From an uncultured Latescibacterota bacterium (GTDB lineage: Bacteria > Latescibacterota > UBA2968 > UBA8231), in NCBI GenBank assembly GCA_958295495.1, contig OY282352.1:3598548-3662547 (forward strand): DNA of 64,000 bases. The letters run 5' to 3'. The notes under the pieces were generated by a model that saw only the letters and a list, made by a program, of their open reading frames with translations, made no database searches and was not told where the DNA came from. The position numbers and the translations under genes were made by a program. Numbering within the stretch: the first letter of the stretch is position 1; each line of letters opens with the position of its first letter. Shown here piece by piece: positions 34,601-43,598 of the stretch.

Positions 34601-34932
34601 CCCTCTCGGCGCTCCCGATCGCGCGCCTCCCCGGCAAAGCGGGAAAAATCGGTGAAGAGCTTGCTGTACGCATTGCCAATCTGGTAATTGGCGGCTTCCA
34701 GCACGGGAAAACTCTCCGATCCCACGCTCACCGAGATCTTCTGTGTATCGAGCAAGCGGCTGCGCACCTGCAGGATTTCCTCATAGCGGACAATGGCCTG
34801 ATCATACGCGCCTTCGGCGTAAAATGCCTGGGCGTCGCGGAAGGAAGCCACCAAATCGTCCCGGTTCGGGGTGCGCCCGGCAAACTGCGTCCCGAGGACC
34901 GTGACCAGAGCCAAGACAAGGACGAGATTCAT
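31684..34932 (-). CDS. Large periplasmic TPR-repeat protein
   Basis: The protein has 1082 residues. A signal peptide (MNLVLVLALVTVLGTQFAG) and AGGAGG nine bases upstream fix the start at 34932. Nearly all the rest is TPR-like repeats: many copies of a pattern such as AFYAEGAYDQAIVRYEEIL, YPGDPRAVGGYYNRGWAFYE and YPESEFAASAQFTLGDYAYN, about 25 or more helical pairs. They resemble YbgF/BamD-type repeats that bind peptides or lipoproteins in the periplasm. It lies between the barrel-like trio and the small membrane genes. It probably scaffolds the envelope machine, comparable to the TPR proteins of gliding or secretion systems (inference). Confidence 0.85.
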   Translation of the reverse strand: MNLVLVLALVTVLGTQFAGRTPNRDDLVASFRDAQAFYAEGAYDQAIVRYEEILQVRSRLLDTQKISVSVGSESFPVLEAANYQIGNAYSKLFTDFSRFAGEARDRERREGFQAQADSAFARSVRAFRQISEMAANEVLRVQAFGRLVDLYFEAGRYFEVIEAADAMIAAYPGDPRAVGGYYNRGWAFYEVQNYTRAIAAFKELLELYPTGYQADRSLFQIGESYQEQGEYLQAIEHYRRLVKRQRIEKLTEEQLNQMRREKLAGLVDETALELAAKAEIRVGNCFTKLGRYDEGVAAYRRVIVLFSTERRLVEEAYLRMADLYQEQGDLATSLQTYREAIDQSADRTLRARIQYALAERLFAHGQYEQAIREYRIYLRGYGDIAAAAGFSLERVRYRIGSAYQQMAQARLGEDDRAGANDLLERAIAQYDTVLSDEGSPYGLDARFNRALAHQSQGGQEALDRAQSTFEVIVGEGRNWGYVQRALVQLGELHYGRGEYEASAQRARQLLDRFPESNYADDAYMRLALARQTLGDPDGAIQAFLAVAPESPHFARARLGSGHTLVTQGQLTEAIPVLIAGLERADADQCASFHYLIGQAHNGEGAYQRSIDHFSQALEHVEGGSRLEEALRFSRGNAAFVMENYALAEEDFRWIIDHVEDPEKVRSAENALSLSYLKQDRGGEAIQVLEDMVTNAKSLEEQAEILGRMMDLHYERDDYGQTVRFARRVLRLSFADELAPGQTILLRERTYFVLGDALSRLGRGDEAVEVFGRALDQYPESEFATDMRLALGIHYFDRDQLNRAKEVFGALRQAGLELSQDLLVRFYLANTHYSMREFEDAQREFLGLLSDYPRASELPDMLFGAAESYYQLGEFAPALDLYDRILAEFPAETAADNSQYNKAWCLIELKRDEEAMEAMAELLRRYPESEFAASAQFTLGDYAYNRRAYQEAIDAYNKVRERYADAPVAEQVPRLIAELEESVAYEFYERGVALMDSADVTKDQRYFEEAIEVFEEVMERYPETESALGALSNLGVCLEGLNKWKDAVEVYDQVIGLYEDKRASREAFQFAKSHRDWIVSTRL

Positions 34933-34966
34933 GTGCCGACGCCTCCTGTGGAAAAGTAAAAGCTCA

Positions 34967-37900
34967 TCACTCGTATTCAAATCCCAGAATCACATTTATA
35001 TAGGCGGCGATAAATTCCACATTGGCCTCGCCAGCCACATCCAGATCGTCGAACTCCTTGACGCGGCGGCGGAGACCCATATTGGTCGAGATCAGATAGC
35101 CGAAGTACTTTGAATCGTTGGTCAGCATAAACACAATATCGCTCTGTTCGAAGTCCCGGCGCACGTCGGCCAGATCGTTCACGCTGTAGGGGAGCAGCGA
35201 CCCCAGTCCTTGGACGCCGAGTTGGAAGCGGGTTCGGCTGGTCAGGCGGTACTCCAGCTTGGTCAGCGGGATCAGATTGCGCTCGTGCAGGGTGGGCAAC
35301 TTTAGGCTGCGTCGCCACTCCTTGAGGTAGCGGAATTTGAAACCGGCGAAAAGGGTCAACTGATCGGCCAGCGGCCAAGTGTAGTCGATCTTATGCACCA
35401 TGGCCCAGCGGCTCAGACGGTCGCTCTCCTGAAAGGTGCCGTCGAAGAGTTCGCCCTCGCGCTGGGCATTGATCTCGTACTTGACTTTATTGCGCATATT
35501 GAGCCGGGGGATCGCATTCCAACGGGCATCGGTGAAAAAGCGCAAATATCTGCTGTCCTTGAAAAGCAGTGGATCATCGCGCTCCTCTTCGATAAAGGGG
35601 GCGAGTTGGATATTGCGCTGGAAGCCCGGGAAATCGAGTTCGAATAGTTCGGCCGTGGTCAGCACCCGGTCGCTGTACACACTCAGCGGATCCTCCACCC
35701 CGTCCTCCACTTCCTCCAGCGAGGCAACGGCAAAAAACTGGCCCACCGCCGGTACTTTGCGCCAGTAGGTCAAGCGGGTGTAGAGTACGTTGCTGGGGGC
35801 CCCGCCGGCATTCTGTTCGGCATCCATCAAGCCTACTGACCAAGTCAGACCAAGCGCTGGGTTGAACTGGCCGTACACGTGCAGCCCGCGCAAGTCGGGA
35901 TCGTACGGATAATCCGGGTCGGTGTCGTTCTCGCGCGCGTCGAGGAAGTCGTTGTGGTTCATGTCGAGGTCGTAGTCGTAGACTTGGGCGTCGACATCGT
36001 ACATGAGGAAGGGCTCGACGTCGTCCGGCGTGCCGTTGATGTTCTTGTTCTGGTCTGGATAGCCGTCGTTGTCCTCGTCCAGGCCCGGGAAAATGCCGTC
36101 GATGTCAGACTGGCCCAAGAAGAACATGCCCGGACTAGCGTGGTTGGTGTACCAGCTATCGGGGAAGCGATCGTTGTCGTCGTTGTCCTCGACCAACCGG
36201 TGGATGAGGGCGTCGTTCTGGGTGATCAGACTCCCCGTACAGCAACCTTCGTCGCGGCCGATAAAAGAGCGCAGCTCAGTATTGTAGTGCGGCCCCATGG
36301 AAAAGTATTCGCCGCCGAAGCCCCATAGCGGAAAGTCGCGCTTCACCGTGACGTAGAAGGCGTTGTCGCTGATGGTGCCGCGCTTGCCGGGACGCGCCTC
36401 GCGGTCGAGGGCGTTGATGCTGAGCGCGTCCCCGGGCACCCGCACCCCGGGAGGACCGCTCACGTAGTGGGAATAGCTGTTGCTGCGGGCGAATTCAGCG
36501 TTGATCTCAAAATCCTTGAGCACACCGTACACATTGGCGCTGTACAGGCGCACCCCTGTGGGCGTGCCGGCCCTGACCCGCACCCGCTCGACCGGCCCCT
36601 GCGGCGATGGCGTACCGTCGGCCCGCGCCACCGTGCGGAAGAAGGAGGCATAACGGTACTTATCGCGGTAATTCGACTCGGGCTCGTTGGGCTGTATGCC
36701 CCCGATATCGATCTCCGACAGTTCGATGTGGTAATCGCCCGAGATGAACAGGTCGACGTCGACCGACTCGATCCACTCGCCAAAGGGCTCCAAATCGACG
36801 TAGAGAATGCCGTACTCCCGGCCGTCAAAGGCCTGCGGCAGATCGGCCCGGGTGTGCAGACCGAGAAACTGTCCGTCGGGGTTTTCCGCGCTGCGCTCGG
36901 CCGCTTCGTGGGCGAACTCCTCGTGTACGGTGATGGGATCTTCGTCCTCGCGGTCGGCGTTGATCGCGTAATCCGGGCCGAACAACTTGAAGTCGCGGTA
37001 GTAGAGATGGCCGATCCAGAAGGGGAACTCATAGCCCCGGTAATAGACATTCGCGTCAAAGGCCGCGTAATTAATGTACGGGTCGTACGTGCTGGCGATG
37101 GCACCCCGGTTGATCGACTGGTAGTCGTTGCCGGTGCGGGGAAGGGGCTTGCGCTCGCCCGAACGGAGCAGATCTTGGGCGTAGGGCTGGCGTGCGGCCC
37201 CGCGCGTATCCAAGCGGACGATAAAGGGCTCGAGTTCCGGCTGTAACTCGCCGTTGACATATACGTCCACTCGGTGCAGCACCGCCCCGGTTACCCCTAG
37301 GCCGGGGGCGTCGTCGGCAATGCGGATGGCCAGCAGGGCCGGGGCGTTCTGGGCCGCCCCAGCTACCCCTTTGAAGGACAGGTCGTTGCTCGACATCAGC
37401 GGCTCGAATTGGTGGGCGTTGACAAAAGTACCGCCAAAGTGGAGAAAACCCACTTGGCGCTCGTAGTGCGCCCCGCCGATGAGAGCACCGGGGATGACTC
37501 CGCCGCCCGTGTGGCGGTTTCTCGAAATCAGGGCCGAGAAACTGTCCCGCTCGGTGCCCATGTCGAACCGCAAACCGTCGAGATTGGCCATCTTGAAGGT
37601 CAGGGGCGTAAACTTGGTGCGAATCTCATTGGCCCAGATGACCTTGGCCTGCCAAGCGTCGGTGCCGTCCGTGCCCACGATGACATTGTTGAACAGCCGT
37701 TCAAAGGCGACCCCGGCCTGACCGTGGCCCCCCCGTTCGCCTATGGAGGAGAAGCCGCGCTGGGCGCCCAGTCCCCGGCGCTCCCGCCAGTTGACCGAGT
37801 TCGAGCCGTAGATGAGGAAATCTCCTAAATCGCTGTAATAGGGCCGCAGCGTATTAGTAAAGGGCGGCAGCCGGGGGTATTCGGCAAAGCCGTAATTCTG

Positions 37901-38092
37901 GTAGAGCGTCTCGCCGTAGCGCCCCACAAAGCTCTGGTAGGGCATGAGCCGCTGCGGGCCCAAGGTGGGCTGCTCTGGAGTGTCTTCTGCCGACTGGGCC
38001 TTCAAACTCCCGGCCAGCAGCAGGGCCGCCCCCAGCCACACCCAAGCGAGCCTGGCCAATTGGTCAATGCCGATGATCACTTGCCGTATCAT
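34967..38092 (-). CDS. Putative outer-membrane beta-barrel surface protein (paralogue 1)
   Basis: The 1041-residue product has a signal peptide ending LLLAGSLKAQ. A conserved block NEIRTKFTPLTF (about residues 150-170) is shared with the two next paralogues. The middle holds an Asp/Asn-rich run (EDNDDNDRFPDSW, GLDEDNDGYPDQ and similar to about 740) like thrombospondin type 3 or EF-hand calcium sites. The C-terminal third is amphipathic beta-strand and ends in an aromatic-rich strand (YINVILGFEYE), typical of outer-membrane barrels. I know no exact family; SprA-like proteins have similar features but are much longer. The start sits one base after the upstream paralogue's stop (TGA-t-ATG). Confidence 0.75.
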   Translation of the reverse strand: MIRQVIIGIDQLARLAWVWLGAALLLAGSLKAQSAEDTPEQPTLGPQRLMPYQSFVGRYGETLYQNYGFAEYPRLPPFTNTLRPYYSDLGDFLIYGSNSVNWRERRGLGAQRGFSSIGERGGHGQAGVAFERLFNNVIVGTDGTDAWQAKVIWANEIRTKFTPLTFKMANLDGLRFDMGTERDSFSALISRNRHTGGGVIPGALIGGAHYERQVGFLHFGGTFVNAHQFEPLMSSNDLSFKGVAGAAQNAPALLAIRIADDAPGLGVTGAVLHRVDVYVNGELQPELEPFIVRLDTRGAARQPYAQDLLRSGERKPLPRTGNDYQSINRGAIASTYDPYINYAAFDANVYYRGYEFPFWIGHLYYRDFKLFGPDYAINADREDEDPITVHEEFAHEAAERSAENPDGQFLGLHTRADLPQAFDGREYGILYVDLEPFGEWIESVDVDLFISGDYHIELSEIDIGGIQPNEPESNYRDKYRYASFFRTVARADGTPSPQGPVERVRVRAGTPTGVRLYSANVYGVLKDFEINAEFARSNSYSHYVSGPPGVRVPGDALSINALDREARPGKRGTISDNAFYVTVKRDFPLWGFGGEYFSMGPHYNTELRSFIGRDEGCCTGSLITQNDALIHRLVEDNDDNDRFPDSWYTNHASPGMFFLGQSDIDGIFPGLDEDNDGYPDQNKNINGTPDDVEPFLMYDVDAQVYDYDLDMNHNDFLDARENDTDPDYPYDPDLRGLHVYGQFNPALGLTWSVGLMDAEQNAGGAPSNVLYTRLTYWRKVPAVGQFFAVASLEEVEDGVEDPLSVYSDRVLTTAELFELDFPGFQRNIQLAPFIEEERDDPLLFKDSRYLRFFTDARWNAIPRLNMRNKVKYEINAQREGELFDGTFQESDRLSRWAMVHKIDYTWPLADQLTLFAGFKFRYLKEWRRSLKLPTLHERNLIPLTKLEYRLTSRTRFQLGVQGLGSLLPYSVNDLADVRRDFEQSDIVFMLTNDSKYFGYLISTNMGLRRRVKEFDDLDVAGEANVEFIAAYINVILGFEYE

Positions 38093-38093
38093 A

Positions 38094-40886
38094 TCAAAAC
38101 AGGGGACTCAGGCCGGCGATCATGCGCAGGAAAACGCGCGAAAAGTCGATATCTTGGTCGTAGCGCGACCGGTCCTTGAACTTGCGTGTGCTCCTCTGAT
38201 AACCCGCTTCGACATTGATCTGGTAGCCTGTGTACGAGGATTTGTTGGTCACCAAGGCCACATAGTCCTCCCCGTCGAAATCCGCTCCCGGAGCCGCATT
38301 GTTGCGGTACAGGCTCTTGAGGAAGGGCAAACCCTGGGCGCCCACCTTCACGGCGGTGCGGTTCGAAATCGGGTACTCCATCCGCAAGATGGGATAGACG
38401 AAGTCCTCTTCAATCGGCAGTACTTGGCCCTCGTCGTTGAGGCGCTGGCGCAACCACTTGAACTGCAGCATCACCCGCGACTGCTTCCACGGCATCCACA
38501 GATAATCGGCCTTGAAGACCGTGGCCAGATCGGCGATGCGGTTGTCCGGCTGGAGGGGCGTGCGGCGCTGGAAGTTATTTTCCGACTTCAGGCTCACCTC
38601 GACATTGAGATTGGGCACGCGGATAAAGCGGGTGCGCATATAGAAGGTATTGACCCAACTATTGCGCATCAGCAGTGGATCGACCAGCAGCCGCGATGTG
38701 CCCAGCGGATGGCGCAATTCCTCCTCGGTGGGTAGGCGCAAGGGGATTATATCCGGGGTGAAGTATATGGGATCGCGCCCCAAGCCAAAGACTTCGTCCC
38801 CAATCTCGTCCTGCACTCTCTTGAGCCGCTCGACGGCGTAGAGCTCAACCAAGAAGGGCAGGCGGCGTTCGTACTCGTAGCGGCCGTAGTACACTTCGGC
38901 TTGGTCGCCTCCAAAGGGTGCCCAGGTCCGGTGGTAGCCCAGGGTCACTTTCATGTCCGAACGCGGCCGGTAGCTGCCAAAGCCGTGCAGCCCTCGTCGG
39001 TCCTGGTCGTACGGGTAATCGGGCTTCAAATCGTCTTCGCGATCGTCGATGACGCCGTTGTTATTGGTATCTTCGCCGTAGTCGTACGCGTCGGGATTGA
39101 CCTCGTAGAGCAGGAAGGCTTCGTAGTAGTCTGGGATGCGGTTGTTGTTCTCGTTGATATCGGGCCGGCCATTCAAATCGGCGTCGAGTCCAGGGAAGAT
39201 GCCGTCGGGATCCTCGATGAAACGCCCGCCCTCCAGACTGGTGGTTTTACGCAGGAAAAAGGTGTCGGGGAAGGGGTCTTTGTCGTCGTTGTCGTCCACT
39301 GTATCAAATTCGAGGGTGCGGGTGGCGTCGGCCCGGTTGGGGCCGAGGAAATCCGGCAGTCTGGGCTCTTGGAAATTGGTGGGGAACTGGAAGGGGCTGT
39401 TAATCAACTGGAAATAGGTCTGGTACGAGTCATCCTGCACGGACAGGCGGGTGGTGTACTCTGCGTCTATGTTAAAGGCTTCGCCGCCCCAACTGAAGTG
39501 CCCGAGATCTCGCCGCAGTACGGCGAACCAAGCCTGGCTCTGATCGAGCTGGTGCTGGCCCAAGGTGCCCAGCAGGGCCGGATAGGCGCGATACGAGAAA
39601 TTGCGCACGTACTCAGTCCGCAGCGAGTACCCCTTGACGTCTATATTGGCATGCACACTGGCTAGGGTGCGCCCGGTCTCCCGGCCGTAGCGCACTCGCA
39701 CTCGGCGGAAATTGTCGAGGTTGTCGGGCTTGCCCCGCGCCTGCCCGGCGGTATAGAAATATGTCGCTGGGTTAAAAGAGGCCCCATCGAATATCTCCGA
39801 CAATTCGAGCAGATAATCCCCGGCCACGTCGATCTCTATATCGGCTTTGTTGACGATGAGGGTATCGAGCCCATGGACAAAGGAGGAAGGCACCTGGAAC
39901 CAGAACAGTAGCGACCCCTCGCCCCGAGTTTCATAAACTCCCTGCGGGGTCGGTTCAATGTGTGGGAAGTTGATGGCTAGGTCGTTGCTCGAATCGCGAA
40001 AAATAGGCGGAATGATGGTGCGGTCCGGGTGTTCGGTGACCGTGAGCCGCAAGGCGACCGCGTCGAGTTTGTTGTAGGGCCCGGGCATGTGCACCAAGCG
40101 GCGGCCGTTGAGCACGACAGCGGCCCTGCGGACCCGCACACCGATGGCGTCGTTGGGGTCCTGGTCGGCCACGCGCAACACTAGCCACAGAGGGGGAGCC
40201 CCGGTGGTGGGCAGGGTCCCTTTGAAGCTGTTCTCGCCGAGAGTCTTAAAACTGTCGGTGCGGTACTGGTTGACCCAGCTCACGCCCAAGTCTAGGCCCG
40301 GCCGCTTGGTGCGCAGGTCGGTGCCCAGCAAATAGGTACTCCACGACGGCCTGAACTGCGACCCCTCGCGGCCGTGGACCACGAAGTCGGCATTTCTGAT
40401 GGCCTCGAAAATGGGTCGATCGACGCGTGATACAGCCAGCACCAGCGAGGCGTCCCTGAAGTTGCTGTCCACCCGGAGCCCGTTCATAGCCGCCAAGTCG
40501 AGGGTCAGCGGAGTGAATTTGGTGCGGATGCGATCGCCGACAATCAGGCGGGTATCCACGCCTTTGTACGAGTCGTTGGCAATGACCAAGCGATTGAGAA
40601 AATCACCGTACTGCCGCTCCTTGCCGATGATGCTTCCGGGCGTGGTCTGCAAGGAGCGGAATTCCTGCAGTTCAAAGACATTGACCCCGTTCATCACGAA
40701 CTGCCCCATATTGTCGAACTGCGGTGTGCGATCGCGGCCGAATACCAGACTCTCATACGGCCGGTATCCCTCGTACGCATAGTTGCGGTACGGCTCGGTG
40801 TTGCGAATGATCAACTGGGCATCCACTGCCGCGCCGCATGCGAGGGCCAAGGCCAGGAAGGATAGATGTCGGTTCGCGCCGCGCAT
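38094..40886 (-). CDS. Putative outer-membrane beta-barrel surface protein (paralogue 2)
   Basis: The 930-residue product has a signal peptide (MRGANRHLSFLALALACGAAV, DAQ). It shares GDRIRTKFTPLTLDLAAMNG with the neighbouring paralogues, an Asp-rich middle (DNDDKDPFPDTFF, FPGLDADLNGRPDINENNN) and a beta-rich C-terminus ending in FSRVFLRMIAGLSPLF. The ATG at 40886 follows the previous stop by one base (TGA-t-ATG) and is preferred to a TTG three codons earlier. An outer-membrane location with calcium-binding repeats is inferred. Loss of any one of the three would test whether they act as a set. Confidence 0.75.
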   Translation of the reverse strand: MRGANRHLSFLALALACGAAVDAQLIIRNTEPYRNYAYEGYRPYESLVFGRDRTPQFDNMGQFVMNGVNVFELQEFRSLQTTPGSIIGKERQYGDFLNRLVIANDSYKGVDTRLIVGDRIRTKFTPLTLDLAAMNGLRVDSNFRDASLVLAVSRVDRPIFEAIRNADFVVHGREGSQFRPSWSTYLLGTDLRTKRPGLDLGVSWVNQYRTDSFKTLGENSFKGTLPTTGAPPLWLVLRVADQDPNDAIGVRVRRAAVVLNGRRLVHMPGPYNKLDAVALRLTVTEHPDRTIIPPIFRDSSNDLAINFPHIEPTPQGVYETRGEGSLLFWFQVPSSFVHGLDTLIVNKADIEIDVAGDYLLELSEIFDGASFNPATYFYTAGQARGKPDNLDNFRRVRVRYGRETGRTLASVHANIDVKGYSLRTEYVRNFSYRAYPALLGTLGQHQLDQSQAWFAVLRRDLGHFSWGGEAFNIDAEYTTRLSVQDDSYQTYFQLINSPFQFPTNFQEPRLPDFLGPNRADATRTLEFDTVDDNDDKDPFPDTFFLRKTTSLEGGRFIEDPDGIFPGLDADLNGRPDINENNNRIPDYYEAFLLYEVNPDAYDYGEDTNNNGVIDDREDDLKPDYPYDQDRRGLHGFGSYRPRSDMKVTLGYHRTWAPFGGDQAEVYYGRYEYERRLPFLVELYAVERLKRVQDEIGDEVFGLGRDPIYFTPDIIPLRLPTEEELRHPLGTSRLLVDPLLMRNSWVNTFYMRTRFIRVPNLNVEVSLKSENNFQRRTPLQPDNRIADLATVFKADYLWMPWKQSRVMLQFKWLRQRLNDEGQVLPIEEDFVYPILRMEYPISNRTAVKVGAQGLPFLKSLYRNNAAPGADFDGEDYVALVTNKSSYTGYQINVEAGYQRSTRKFKDRSRYDQDIDFSRVFLRMIAGLSPLF

Positions 40887-40887
40887 A

Positions 40888-43542
40888 TCAACCAATATAC
40901 ACCTTGAAAAAGTACTCTATATAGCCCGTCGGCGGACGCAACGAGCCGGAGAATTCGGTAAAAGTCCGAAAAAATCCAATGAGAATGGTGAGGTCATAGC
41001 CGCTGTAATTACTCCTGTTCTGTAGAAAACCAGTATAGGTATTTCTGTGGAAATCGCGTTCGGGGTTGGCCGGATCAATAGAGCGCTCGGGCAGCAAGGG
41101 GAAGCCCTGGACGCCCGTCTTGAGGACGGTATTGGGCGTTATATTGTAGTCGACTTGCAAAATCGGGATCAACTGGCGCGTCTGTCTGTCGGGGATCTGG
41201 CGATCGGGAAATTTGCTGCGTCGGTACGTGTGCTTAAAGCGCGGCACAATTTCAAAGCGCTGCCAGTTATAGGTGTAGTCTATCTTGTTGGCCATGGCAA
41301 AGTGTGTAATGGTCCCCGGCGCTGCCAGCAGGGGATCGGCCGCAGCTCTGTCGCTCAGATCGACATGCTTGAAGGTGGCGATAGTGCGGATGTTCATCCC
41401 GGGCACGGTCCACAGGCCCCACTCGACATAGGTCAGATTGTCGATTGCGTCGCGGTTCTCGAGCAGATCCTGCTGCAGCGAACTCTGGCTGCCAAAGTTG
41501 AAAACCGTATTGGGGATGCCGTCTTTCACCCACTTGATCCGGTGGTTGGCGCGCACATAACCCAGATCCTGCCAGTCGCGCTGGTACTGGCCCTCGATGT
41601 ATTCGGCGTCGCTGTCCAATCCGAGGATGGGCTGTTCCATCCGGTACGCGCCCAAGCGCAATTGGGCGCGTGAGATGGGATTGTACCTGAGAAAAGCGTG
41701 GAAACCGCGGTGGTCAAGCGGGTACATATAGTCTGCGAGATTGTCGTTCTCCCTGAGGTCGGGCATGCCGTTGTTGTTGAAGTCGTCGCCAAAGGATAGA
41801 TCGGGTGAGTCCACGTGGTACTGCAGGAAAGGCGAGTTTGAACCCGTGGCCGCAAAATCGAGAATGCCGTCGCCGTCGAGATCCAGGCCCGGAAAAACGC
41901 CGTGGCCCACGCCTTGGGAATCGAAGTAGGGATCAAAGGGATCGTCGTGCTCCAACTCGTCGGGCCAATCGTCGAGATCGTCGTTGTCTTCGACTAGGTT
42001 AAAAGGCTGGTACAGCCTGCCGCCCACAGTCGGCCCCACGCCCGAACTCTGGAAGATGGGGAATTCCGTATTGTAGTCGTCCGGAATGTCGAACCACTCA
42101 CCGCCGACGTCGACCCGGTCGTGCAGGGACTTGAGCACATTGAAGTAAAAGACCGCAGAGTCGTGCGCTCGGCGCTTGCCCCGATCGGTGGGCATTTTGA
42201 GGTAGTTCGTGCTGCGGGCAAATTCGCCCTTGATCTCAAAGCCGAGGATCTGAGCATCGAAATCTAGACCCATGATGCTCAAACCCGTAGGAAAACCGTA
42301 GCCGAAGCGCACCTGGTGCAGATTTGACCTGTTGCGCGGATGACCCTCCGCCCGCAGAGCGTGGTGCCAATCGTAGTAGAAGTCCTCCTCACCCGAGGCC
42401 AAGAAGGGCACCTGCACAGCACCGACCACATCGACGCTGTAGTCGTCGGCTAGGAGGGCCTCAAATTCGATGTCAGAGACCGTATCCGGCACAGCGAATT
42501 GGTAAAAGACCACATCGGTACCGCTGGCCCGCAGCGGTGCATTTCGGGCGGGCGGGAGCACCTCTCGGGCTATGTTTTCAAACACAGCGGAGAAAAAGGG
42601 CCGATTGCTGGCCTCAACCACGGGTTGCAGCCAAGACTGGTTGCGCCGCAGATAGTGGATTTCGTTGGGCTTGATCTGGATCGTGCTGGTCAGGTCCGGC
42701 GTTATGGTGAGCTTGTCAGTGAGCTTGTCGATACGCCCCACCCTCAGCGGCTCGACCAAGACGCCGTCGGCCCGCATGACCACTTGGTGGATCTCCGCCC
42801 CTTCAAAAGAATCGTTGGGCGCGTCGTCGGTAAAGAAGACGAATACGGTTTTCAAGCCGCCTTGGACCAGCCTAGGGACCGCGCCTTTCAAGCCGTTGAT
42901 CTTGTCCGAAGCTTCCGAATCAAAGCGGTGCGTATTGACAAAGGTCGTGCCCAAGCGCAGAAAATCGCCTATGCGGCTCTGCCAATGTCCGCCAAAGAGC
43001 GAAGTGCCGAAAACGCGGAAATTCTGCACGGCGGCGTCGGGGGCCAAGGCACCGGTGCGAAATTCGAGGGGATTGGTCAGGTGGGCGGCGACCATGCTAA
43101 AGCTGCTCTTGCGCGACGAGCCATCCCAGCGAATGCCGTTAAAGCGAGGCAGGTTCAGAGTCATGGGCGTGAAATATGTCCGCACGTGGTCGCCGATGAT
43201 CAGGCGCGTCGACCAGCGGCCAAAGCCCTCTTCGGCTATGACGAGCTTGTTGAAAAAGCCGTCGTACCGACCGTGGCGCGATTCAAAGCTGCCCCTGACC
43301 CCAGGTGCGTCGCGTCGCACTTCGCTGAATTCGAGGATATCGACGCCGTCGATGAGCAAATCGCCAAAGAGATCAAAGCGGCGGTTCTCCTCTTCGAGGT
43401 CGTAATCTCGGTACCCGGCTCCGCCGTAGTTTTCAAATACCTCGTTGGCCCATAGCGCGCGAAAATCCCGCGACAGAAACTGGCCGCGGGCCTCCTCAAC
43501 GCTCAGGGTCAGGCAGACCAGAAAGACAGAGAAAGTACGCAT
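40888..43542 (-). CDS. Putative outer-membrane beta-barrel surface protein (paralogue 3)
   Basis: The 884-residue product has a signal peptide (MRTFSVFLVCLTLSVEEARGQ). It shares GDHVRTYFTPMTLNLPRFNG with the two downstream paralogues and an Asp-rich middle (EDNDDLDDWPDELEHDD, FPGLDLDGDGILD). The C-terminal third has alternating amphipathic strands, ending in FFKVYIG. It is the first of the three tandem barrel-like genes, 56 bases after the discoidin/FlgD-Ig gene. No family assignment was possible. Outer-membrane localisation is inferred from the strand pattern. Confidence 0.75.
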   Translation of the reverse strand: MRTFSVFLVCLTLSVEEARGQFLSRDFRALWANEVFENYGGAGYRDYDLEEENRRFDLFGDLLIDGVDILEFSEVRRDAPGVRGSFESRHGRYDGFFNKLVIAEEGFGRWSTRLIIGDHVRTYFTPMTLNLPRFNGIRWDGSSRKSSFSMVAAHLTNPLEFRTGALAPDAAVQNFRVFGTSLFGGHWQSRIGDFLRLGTTFVNTHRFDSEASDKINGLKGAVPRLVQGGLKTVFVFFTDDAPNDSFEGAEIHQVVMRADGVLVEPLRVGRIDKLTDKLTITPDLTSTIQIKPNEIHYLRRNQSWLQPVVEASNRPFFSAVFENIAREVLPPARNAPLRASGTDVVFYQFAVPDTVSDIEFEALLADDYSVDVVGAVQVPFLASGEEDFYYDWHHALRAEGHPRNRSNLHQVRFGYGFPTGLSIMGLDFDAQILGFEIKGEFARSTNYLKMPTDRGKRRAHDSAVFYFNVLKSLHDRVDVGGEWFDIPDDYNTEFPIFQSSGVGPTVGGRLYQPFNLVEDNDDLDDWPDELEHDDPFDPYFDSQGVGHGVFPGLDLDGDGILDFAATGSNSPFLQYHVDSPDLSFGDDFNNNGMPDLRENDNLADYMYPLDHRGFHAFLRYNPISRAQLRLGAYRMEQPILGLDSDAEYIEGQYQRDWQDLGYVRANHRIKWVKDGIPNTVFNFGSQSSLQQDLLENRDAIDNLTYVEWGLWTVPGMNIRTIATFKHVDLSDRAAADPLLAAPGTITHFAMANKIDYTYNWQRFEIVPRFKHTYRRSKFPDRQIPDRQTRQLIPILQVDYNITPNTVLKTGVQGFPLLPERSIDPANPERDFHRNTYTGFLQNRSNYSGYDLTILIGFFRTFTEFSGSLRPPTGYIEYFFKVYIG

Positions 43543-43598
43543 AGGCTCGACGAATCTCTCAGTTGCGGCACTAATAGCTGTTGTACCAAACGCATCCG

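Noticed and set aside
36467-37246. A 259-codon plus-strand open frame
   Set aside because: It is a shadow of the barrel-like gene with no recognisable domain.
34967-38092. SprA, the T9SS translocon
   Set aside because: SprA is over 2000 residues. These proteins have 884-1041 residues and I see no SprA signature motif, only a general strand-rich and Asp-rich pattern.
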